Origin: Pseudomonas defluvii | GTDB taxonomy: Bacteria; Pseudomonadota; Gammaproteobacteria; Pseudomonadales; Pseudomonadaceae | Direction of reading: 5' to 3' | Assembly: GCF_001695625.1 (NCBI RefSeq) | Contig: NZ_MBPN01000050.1 | Coordinates: 1-36,333 of the forward strand | Length of the DNA: 36,333 nucleotides | In this document: one piece after another, positions 26,145-36,333 of the stretch | Layout of the letters: each line of letters begins with the position of its first letter | How positions within the stretch are numbered: position 1 is the first letter of the stretch | Program-made: the position numbers and the translations under genes | The notes under the pieces: generated by a model | What the model was told of the DNA's origin: nothing | Seen by the model: the letters and a program-made list of their open reading frames with translations, nothing else | The model's database searches: none

Positions 26145-27808
26145 GATTGATGCGAATGCTCTTTGGGCGCCACCCCGGGCTCGCGCTGTTCATTACGCTG
26201 CTGAGCATCGTGAATGCCGGCATCGGTGTTGGCGTGATCGCGTTCATCAACCAGCGTCTGGCTCAACCCGGTACGGCACTGGGGCCTGCATTGGCCCAGT
26301 TCACGGTGCTCTTGCTTGCCGTCATGGTTTCGGGGGTGATTGCGCAGATCGGCATGACCACGCTGGGTCATCGCGGCGTGCTGGCGCTGCGTAATACCGT
26401 GCTCAAGCGAATGCTCGACACGCCCCTGGCGCGCCTCGGCGCCTTGGGAGCGCCGCGACTCCAGGCCAGCCTCAGTGTCGATGTACAAGCCTTGTCGGTA
26501 GCCTTCGTACGCCTGCCGGCGGTGGTTCACGGCGCACTACTGACCGTCGCCGCCGGTGCTTACCTGGCCTGGTTGTCCTGGCCCTTGTTTCTGGCGACGC
26601 TGGCCCTGATCGGGGCCGCGTTGTTGGTGGCCTGGCGCTTGCTCGGGATCACCAACCGGGAAGTGGCCAGTGCCCGCGAGGCCGCCGATCAGTTGTACGG
26701 CAGTTACCTTGCCGTGCTGCAAGGGCGTAAGGAATTGCGCCTCAATCGGCACCGCGCGCGACGGGTCTATGAGGAGGAGTTTGAGCGCAGTGCCCAGGCG
26801 GACCGTTATCACCAGAGCCGCGCCGACCTGTTCTACAGTGCCTACAGCAACTCGATCAGCGTCATGCTGCTGGTGGCCATCGGCGTGAGCTTCTTTCTCG
26901 CCAGCCACTTTGGTTGGGCTGACCGTGCCGTCGCCACCACGTTCGCGATCAGCCTGTTGTACCTCAGTACACCGCTGGGGCTGCTGGTCGGGGCGATGCC
27001 TGGGCTGATTGCCGGCAATGTCGCGCTGGCCAAACTCGACAGCCTGGCGCTGGCACCCTATCAGGCGGGGTTTGCCTTGCCTGAGGCGCTGCCAGCGGAC
27101 TGGCAGCACCTTGTGCTGGAAGACGTGTGCTACCGGTACGCCGAGCGTGACGGTGAAGGCGGGTTTGCGCTAGGGCCGTTGAACCTGACCCTGAAGCGCG
27201 GCGAAGTGGTGTTCCTGATCGGCGGCAACGGCAGCGGAAAGTCGAGCATGGCACGCCTGCTGTGTGGCTTGAGCGTCCCCGACAGCGGCCGGATTCTGCT
27301 TGATGGTCAGCCTTTGGCGGTGGAGCAACTCCCTGCCTACCGGCAATTGTTCGCGGCGGTGTTCTCCGACTTCCATCTGTTTGCCCAGTTGCTTGATGGC
27401 AAGGGCGCTACGGCCGATTCGACGCTGGTGGCGCAATGGCTGGAGCGCCTGGCCCTCAGCGACAAGGTGACGCCCAGCAACGGGCGATTGCCGAGCACGG
27501 CCTATTCCCAGGGCCAGCGTAAACGTTTGGCACTGATGCTGGCCGCGCTGGAAGAGCGTCCTGTATTACTGCTGGATGAATGGGCCGCAGACCAGGACCC
27601 CGCATACCGTCAGCTGTTCTACCTCGGCGTGCTGGAGTACTTGCGCAGTACCGGTAAAACGGTGTTTGCCATTACCCATGACGAGCGCTATTTCCACCTC
27701 GCCGATCGCTTGCTGAAGATGGACGGCGGCCAACTTGTCGAGCTCCAGGGACCTTCCCGGGCGCGCGCCTCTCTTGATGCCGTGGCAGCCCTCAGCGCAA
27801 GCGACTGA
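26141..27808 (+). CDS. PvdE/SyrD-like cyclic-peptide ABC exporter, second copy
   Basis: Paralogue of the preceding gene, 555 residues, with the same architecture: N-terminal membrane domain (about 1-300) and ATPase domain with Walker A GGNGSGKS at 361-368, signature YSQGQRKRLAL, and Walker B LLLDEWAADQDP. The Walker A motif falls at the same residue numbers as in the first copy, and both carry VIAFIxxRL near the N-terminus, so this looks like a tandem duplication followed by divergence. The ATG overlaps the upstream stop (ATGA), indicating coupled translation and equal dosage, as expected for a heterodimer. No residue changes that would clearly inactivate either ATPase are seen. Confidence 0.93.
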   Translation: MRLMRMLFGRHPGLALFITLLSIVNAGIGVGVIAFINQRLAQPGTALGPALAQFTVLLLAVMVSGVIAQIGMTTLGHRGVLALRNTVLKRMLDTPLARLGALGAPRLQASLSVDVQALSVAFVRLPAVVHGALLTVAAGAYLAWLSWPLFLATLALIGAALLVAWRLLGITNREVASAREAADQLYGSYLAVLQGRKELRLNRHRARRVYEEEFERSAQADRYHQSRADLFYSAYSNSISVMLLVAIGVSFFLASHFGWADRAVATTFAISLLYLSTPLGLLVGAMPGLIAGNVALAKLDSLALAPYQAGFALPEALPADWQHLVLEDVCYRYAERDGEGGFALGPLNLTLKRGEVVFLIGGNGSGKSSMARLLCGLSVPDSGRILLDGQPLAVEQLPAYRQLFAAVFSDFHLFAQLLDGKGATADSTLVAQWLERLALSDKVTPSNGRLPSTAYSQGQRKRLALMLAALEERPVLLLDEWAADQDPAYRQLFYLGVLEYLRSTGKTVFAITHDERYFHLADRLLKMDGGQLVELQGPSRARASLDAVAALSASD

Positions 27809-27852
27809 GGGCGCCCGGTGATTGCCTATCGATCAGTTGAAACGGAAGCCCG

Positions 27853-30255
27853 ATGATCTATCTGAAACGCTTGGCCATCCTCCTGCTGGCGGCGTTACTG
27901 CTGCTGGCAGGTGCCATGGCGGTCTACGCCTGGCGCTCGTTGCCGCAAACCGAGGGCAGGGTGTCGGTGAGCGGCTTGTCTGCCGCTGTCGATGTGCTGC
28001 GTGATGCCGATGGCATCGCACACCTGTTCGCGAAAACCCCGGCTGATGCCTATTACGCCCTTGGCTACGTGCATGCCCAGGACCGGATGTGGCAAATGGA
28101 GATGAACCGGCGCATGGCCACCGGCACCTTGGCCGAGGTGTTCGGCGCCCAGGCGTTGCCCAGTGACCGGGTGTTCCGCACCCTGGGGTTGCAGGCCATC
28201 GCCGAACGCAACCTGGCCGCGCTGGATGCCAATACCCGGGCCACCCTGGACGCCTACAGCCAAGGCGTCAACGCCTACCTGGCCGGGCACCCGGTATTGG
28301 CGCCAGAGTTCGTGATTGCCGGCTTTCGCCCAGGGCCCTGGCAGCCAAGCGACTCGCTGGCGTTTTTCCGGCTCATGGCCTGGCGCATGGCCGGCAATCT
28401 CTGGGATGAGTTGGCCACGGCAGAACTGAGCCAACAGTTCAGCCCGGCGCAGGTGGCCGAGCTGATGCCCGCCTATCCCGGCGATCAACGCCCCGCGCTG
28501 CCTGACCTCAAGCAACGCTATGCCGGCACTGGCAGCCCATGGGCAGGGCTGTTGGCCGCCTTGCCCGAGCGGCAGCCGGTGGGCATCGGCTCCAACAGCT
28601 GGGCGCTGGCCGGGAGCCGTACCGACAGTGGCAAGCCACTGTTGGCCAACGATCCGCACCTGATGCTCAGTGCGCCCACTTTATGGTACCTGGCGCAACT
28701 TCATGCGCCGGGGCTGGATGTCATCGGTGCGACATTGCCGGGCATGCCTGGGGTCATTCTGGGCCGTAATCAGCACGTCGCCTGGTCATTCACCAACACC
28801 CATTCGGATGTCGTCGATCTGTTTCTGGAAAAGCAGTTGCCCGGCGACAGCAGCCATTACCTGACGCCTGAGGGCAGTGCTGCGTTTGCCGTGCGTGAGG
28901 AGCGTATTCGGGTCAAGGATGGCGACGATGTTCTGCTGCGTGTACGCAGCACACGCCATGGCCCGGTGATTTCCGATGTGCTGGAGCGCGCCGGGCACCT
29001 GGCGGGCGAGGGTGGGGTGATGGCACTGTCGTGGGTCGGGCTGCGTGATGACGACCTTTCCCTGCAATTCCCGTTGAAGGCCGCGCTGGCAGTCGATGGT
29101 TCGGGGTTGCTGGCCGCAACGCGGGACTTTCACTCGCCACAACAGAACATCGTTTATGCCGATACGGCCGGGTGCATCGGTTTTATTGCTGCCGGCCGGG
29201 TGCCGCAGCGTCAAGCCGATAACGACCTGATGGGCCGCGCGCCGTCACCCGGTTGGGAGGCCCGCTATGACTGGCAAGGGTTCATACCTTTTGACGACTT
29301 GCCGCAACAGCGCGACCCGGCCAATGGCGAGTTGGTCACCGCAAACCAGAAAATCACGCCACCGGGCTACAACCGCTGGATTACCTCCAACTGGGTACTG
29401 CCGTATCGCGCTGAGCGTATTCATGAACTGCTGGCTGAAGGCGTCAAGCATTCGCGCGAAGGCATACAGCGCATGCAAATGGACGCCAGCAATCCGGTAG
29501 CCCGCCAGTTGCTGCCGTTGATGTTGCAGGTTCCTGCGCACGATGCCCGCACCCGCGAAGCCGTGCAACGCCTGGCCAACTGGGATGGCGCGATGCTGCG
29601 TGAGCGCGCCGAGCCGCTGATCTATGCCGAGTGGTTGCGCCTGTTCACCGAGCGCCTGTATGGCGAACGCCTGGGGGACCTGTTTGAGCAGATTGGCGCA
29701 CACAACCCTGCCTTTATCGCTTCGGTGCTGTCGGATCGCGCGGGGGCGAGTCGCTGGTGTGGCGAAGCCCTGGGTGAGGCAGACGGCGTCACGGCCTGCC
29801 GACGTTTGCTGGGCGACTCCCTGGCTCAAGCGCTGGATAATTTGAGCCAGCAGTACGGCGATGCCATGAGCGGGTGGCAGTGGGGCGATGCGCACAAGGC
29901 CGTTTCCCGCCATGCCGTGTTCGGCGATGTGCCGGTGTTGTCGCGGCTGTTCAACCTGAGTATTGCCAACGATGGTGGTCGGGATACGGTGAACTATGCC
30001 GGTTATTACTACGACCCGGTCAGTAGGCAGTACCTCGACGATGTCGGGCCAGGCCTGCGTGCGGTGTATGACCTCAATGATCCGCAAGCGTCCGGTTTCA
30101 TCCTCAGTAGCGGTCAGTCAGGCAATCCCTTTTCAGCGCACTACAGCGACATGCTGGAGGGCTGGGCCAACGGTCGCCTGGTGCCGATGATCAGCGAGCG
30201 TAAACGGCTTGAGCAGCAGGCACATCACACCCTGGAACTGGCTCCGAGGCCTTGA
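27853..30255 (+). CDS. periplasmic Ntn-hydrolase acylase, penicillin acylase family (PvdQ-like role)
   Basis: Self-cleaving amidase of the penicillin acylase (S45) family. The 800-residue precursor has an N-terminal hydrophobic signal/anchor (about 7-26), an alpha-chain segment with GYVHAQDRMWQMEMNRR, and the processing site GIG|SNSWALAGSR, where Ser247 would become the N-terminal nucleophile. PLLANDPHL follows, and TANQKI holds Asn498, a plausible oxyanion-hole residue (beta-chain position 252, near Asn241 of penicillin G acylase). In a locus with a fatty-acyl-primed synthetase, the likely job is removing the acyl chain from the exported precursor, as PvdQ does for pyoverdine. By eye it is nearer to general penicillin acylases than to PvdQ itself, so the substrate is inferred. 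Confidence 0.9.
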   Translation: MIYLKRLAILLLAALLLLAGAMAVYAWRSLPQTEGRVSVSGLSAAVDVLRDADGIAHLFAKTPADAYYALGYVHAQDRMWQMEMNRRMATGTLAEVFGAQALPSDRVFRTLGLQAIAERNLAALDANTRATLDAYSQGVNAYLAGHPVLAPEFVIAGFRPGPWQPSDSLAFFRLMAWRMAGNLWDELATAELSQQFSPAQVAELMPAYPGDQRPALPDLKQRYAGTGSPWAGLLAALPERQPVGIGSNSWALAGSRTDSGKPLLANDPHLMLSAPTLWYLAQLHAPGLDVIGATLPGMPGVILGRNQHVAWSFTNTHSDVVDLFLEKQLPGDSSHYLTPEGSAAFAVREERIRVKDGDDVLLRVRSTRHGPVISDVLERAGHLAGEGGVMALSWVGLRDDDLSLQFPLKAALAVDGSGLLAATRDFHSPQQNIVYADTAGCIGFIAAGRVPQRQADNDLMGRAPSPGWEARYDWQGFIPFDDLPQQRDPANGELVTANQKITPPGYNRWITSNWVLPYRAERIHELLAEGVKHSREGIQRMQMDASNPVARQLLPLMLQVPAHDARTREAVQRLANWDGAMLRERAEPLIYAEWLRLFTERLYGERLGDLFEQIGAHNPAFIASVLSDRAGASRWCGEALGEADGVTACRRLLGDSLAQALDNLSQQYGDAMSGWQWGDAHKAVSRHAVFGDVPVLSRLFNLSIANDGGRDTVNYAGYYYDPVSRQYLDDVGPGLRAVYDLNDPQASGFILSSGQSGNPFSAHYSDMLEGWANGRLVPMISERKRLEQQAHHTLELAPRP

Positions 30256-30276
30256 TCAGGGTCTGAAGTACTTGTT

Positions 30277-30295
30277 GTAAACTATTCTCATTGTC
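30277..30295 (+). promoter_or_regulatory. Fur-box-like site upstream of the thioesterase/NRPS unit
   Basis: On the minus strand it is GACAATGAGAATAGTTTAC, matching 13 of 19 Fur consensus positions by hand, the best of the three. It sits 22 bases after the acylase stop and about 79 bases before the thioesterase start, so the third biosynthetic unit should be iron-repressed. It shares a 15-base core with the receptor site. Confidence 0.72.
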
Positions 30296-30373
30296 ATTCG
30301 TCTTCTCTGCATAACGTTCCATACACGCATCAGGTTCTGTGGTGCGTTGTAGACGATTGGTGGAGAAGACCTC

Positions 30374-31090
30374 GTGGTAAAACTCTTCTGTTTCCCCTAT
30401 GCCGGGGCCAGCGCTCAGTGCTATGCACGCTGGCGCCGCGGCTTGCCGGCCTGGCTCGATGTTCGACCGGTCGAGCTGCCGGGCCGTGGTGCTCGCTTCG
30501 GCGAGCCGTTGCACGAGCAACTGGCGCCTTTGGTCGCGCAACTGGTCACCGAGTTGCGCGCCGATCTTCATGCGCCCTACGCCTTTTTCGGTCACAGCCT
30601 GGGCGCATTGATTGCCTTCGAGGTGGCGCATGCCTTGCGCCACGGCGGGTTGCCGCAACCTGAGCAACTGTTCCTCTCTGGTACCAGCGCGCCCGGTCAT
30701 CGGGACGATGAGCGTTACACGCGGCTGGATGCCGACGCTGACCTGATCGACGAGTTGCAGCGGCTTGGCGGCACGGCTGCAGCGGTCATTCACAGCCCTG
30801 AGCTGATGGCGATGGTGTTGCCGGTGCTGCGCGCCGATTTTCGCCTGTGTGCCAAATATGCCCCGGTACCCCGGCCACCCCTGACGTGTGCAGTGCACGT
30901 GCTGGGCGGTGATGGCGACGCGATAGGCGCGGCCGCCCTGCAAGCCTGGCGTGGGGAAACCCTCGGCACCTTCAGTTGCACCTCATTCGTCGGTGATCAC
31001 TTCTTTTTGCATGCGCGTGAAGCCCAGGTGCTCGACCACCTGCGCGCACACCTTGCGCGATTGCGCCGCAGCGAACGGGTGTGCGGATGA
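30374..31090 (+). CDS. type II thioesterase (NRPS editing)
   Basis: Stand-alone thioesterase that clears stalled or mis-loaded groups from NRPS carrier domains. The 238-residue product has FCFPYAGASA near the N-terminus, LPGRG (35-39), the nucleophile motif GHSLG with Ser75... in GHS at 73-75, Asp180 in GGDGD and His209 in GDHFF, forming a complete alpha/beta-hydrolase triad. The start is GTG 30374, with GGAGAA at 30362-30367. The stop overlaps the hydroxylase start in an ATGA. It heads the third unit, directly after a Fur-box-like site. Confidence 0.93.
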   Translation: MVKLFCFPYAGASAQCYARWRRGLPAWLDVRPVELPGRGARFGEPLHEQLAPLVAQLVTELRADLHAPYAFFGHSLGALIAFEVAHALRHGGLPQPEQLFLSGTSAPGHRDDERYTRLDADADLIDELQRLGGTAAAVIHSPELMAMVLPVLRADFRLCAKYAPVPRPPLTCAVHVLGGDGDAIGAAALQAWRGETLGTFSCTSFVGDHFFLHAREAQVLDHLRAHLARLRRSERVCG

Positions 31091-32121
31091 ATCAGCAGGC
31101 CGCCGAGGCGGCGTTCAGGAGGATTACACAGATGCACGAACGCATGAGTTGCACCGATTGGGGCGTCGACGTCCAGGCATTGATTCCCGGCCAGAGCCTG
31201 CCGCTATTGATTACCCCGCAGCAGGGGCGGGCGCCCCTGATGGCCAACTTCGCTGCCCTCAGCGACCTGGCCGGTGCGCGCCTGGAGCAGGCCGGGGGGC
31301 TACTGTTCCGCGGTTTCGACGTCAACGGCATCGATGAATTCCAGGGCTTCGCGGCGGCGTTCGGCCATCCGCTGCTCAGCTACGAATTCGGCTCGACACC
31401 CCGCAGCAAGGTGTCGAGCGGCGTCTACACCTCGACCGAATACCCCAAGCACCAGCACATCCCTTTGCACAACGAGCAGGCTTACACCCGCGAATGGCCG
31501 ATGCGCATCTGGTTCTACTGTGCCCAAGCCGCAACGGTTGGCGGCGCCACGCCGATTGCCGACAGCCGCGAAGTGTACCGGCGTATCGATGCGCGCCTGC
31601 GCGAACACCTTGTCCGCCGTGGCCTGCGCTATGTGCGCAACTTTGGCAACGGCCTGGATGTGGCCTGGGAAGATGTCTTCGGCAGTACCGACAAGGCCTA
31701 TGTCGAAGCCTATTGCCGCAGCCACGGCGTGACCTGTGAGTGGAAGGAGGACGGTGAGCTGCGTACCAGCCAGGTATGCCAGGTAACGGCGGTGCACCCA
31801 CGCACCGGCGACAACGTCTGGTTCAACCAGGCGCACCTGTTCCACGTCTCCAACTTGCCGGCTGAGGTGCGTGCGTCGCTGCTGGAAGTGGTCGAACCGC
31901 ACGACCTGCCACGCAACGTGTACTACGCCGACGGCTCGCCGATCGAGGACAGCCTGCTCGATGAAGTGCGCGGCGTACTCGCCGAACAGGAGATCAGCTT
32001 CCCCTGGCAAAACGGCGACATCCTCATGCTCGACAACATGCTCACCGCCCACGCCCGTCACCCGTTCGAAGGGCCGCGCAAGGTGGTGGTAGCAATGGCT
32101 CAAGGCCACCGCGCTGATTGA
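31087..32121 (+). CDS. SyrP-like Fe(II)/2-oxoglutarate aspartyl beta-hydroxylase (TauD family)
   Basis: Probably hydroxylates carrier-bound aspartate at the beta carbon, creating a hydroxycarboxylate iron ligand. The 344-residue product contains the metal-binding HNE (His128, Glu130), distal His322 in LTAHAR, and Arg331 in FEGPRK for 2-oxoglutarate. Flanking blocks YTREWPMRIWFYC, GGATPIADSREVY and VWFNQAHLFHVSNLP match SyrP closely from memory. ATG 31087 overlaps the thioesterase stop (ATGA); an in-frame ATG at 31132, with an ideal AGGAGG at 31117-31122, is a serious alternative that would remove 15 residues. Aspartate is inferred from the SyrP family; histidine hydroxylation occurs in relatives, so the substrate should be read from the full synthetase. 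Confidence 0.9.
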   Translation: MNQQAAEAAFRRITQMHERMSCTDWGVDVQALIPGQSLPLLITPQQGRAPLMANFAALSDLAGARLEQAGGLLFRGFDVNGIDEFQGFAAAFGHPLLSYEFGSTPRSKVSSGVYTSTEYPKHQHIPLHNEQAYTREWPMRIWFYCAQAATVGGATPIADSREVYRRIDARLREHLVRRGLRYVRNFGNGLDVAWEDVFGSTDKAYVEAYCRSHGVTCEWKEDGELRTSQVCQVTAVHPRTGDNVWFNQAHLFHVSNLPAEVRASLLEVVEPHDLPRNVYYADGSPIEDSLLDEVRGVLAEQEISFPWQNGDILMLDNMLTAHARHPFEGPRKVVVAMAQGHRAD

Positions 32122-32156
32122 AACGGGTCGATGGCCTCTTGATGACTTCGCATTGT

Positions 32157-32184
32157 GCAGCCGCCCAGCCGGGCGCTGCTTTTC
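32157..32184 (+). terminator. intrinsic-terminator-like hairpin between the hydroxylase and NRPS genes
   Basis: GCAG (32157-32160) plus CGCCC (32162-32166) pair with GGGCG (32171-32175) and CTGC (32176-32179), leaving C32161 bulged and an AGCC loop; TTTTC and a longer T-rich run follow. This is the best terminator shape in the window, yet it stands 25 bases before the synthetase start, so it may attenuate rather than end transcription. Confidence 0.6.
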
Positions 32185-32208
32185 TACTCTTTCTTAGCGA
32201 GTGATGTA

Positions 32209-36333
<4,125 letters not shown>

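Overview
The window looks like a stretch of a Pseudomonas chromosome, probably from the fluorescens/putida side of the genus. The DNA is GC-rich, and the genes match pseudomonad families closely: PvdE-type exporters, a SyrP-type hydroxylase, an MbtH protein and a fatty-acyl-primed peptide synthetase. No 16S or housekeeping marker is present, so the genus call is inference. Every gene I can support is on the + strand.

Region 1 (about 66-17907) is a near-complete type VI secretion system (T6SS). The order is tssB, tssC, hcp (tssD), tssE, tssF, tssG, tssH (clpV), a DUF4280 PAAR-like tip gene, vgrG (tssI), tssJ, tssK, tssL (with an OmpA-like domain) and tssM. Many neighbours overlap by 4-16 bases. 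A 363-base gap (8659-9021) with a three-copy 15-base tandem repeat splits the locus into a sheath/baseplate/ClpV block and a tip/membrane-complex block. The block order resembles the P. aeruginosa H3-type right operon followed by the membrane-complex genes. No tssA, Fha/kinase/phosphatase or tag gene is visible; tssA may lie upstream.

Region 2 (about 17908-19334) is a junction. It holds one unrecognised gene of lower GC (18097-18837) that could be T6SS cargo, a short frameshifted-looking remnant, and about 0.4 kb without a convincing gene.

Region 3 (about 19280-36333, running off the right edge) is an iron-regulated siderophore locus in three apparent transcription units, each preceded by a Fur-box-like site: (a) TonB-dependent receptor plus a hydroxamate-type N-acyltransferase; (b) MbtH protein, IucD-like N-monooxygenase, two tandem PvdE-like ABC exporters and a periplasmic Ntn acylase; (c) type II thioesterase, SyrP-like aspartate beta-hydroxylase and a peptide synthetase beginning FAAL-carrier-C-A. 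Together they predict a fatty-acylated peptide siderophore that uses both N-acyl-N-hydroxy-lysine/ornithine and beta-hydroxyaspartate to bind iron. It would be exported to the periplasm by the paired ABC proteins, possibly trimmed by the acylase, and re-imported by the receptor. This combination is the most interesting content of the window. I cannot match it to a named pseudomonad siderophore from sequence alone, and the rest of the synthetase, which fixes the peptide, is outside the window.
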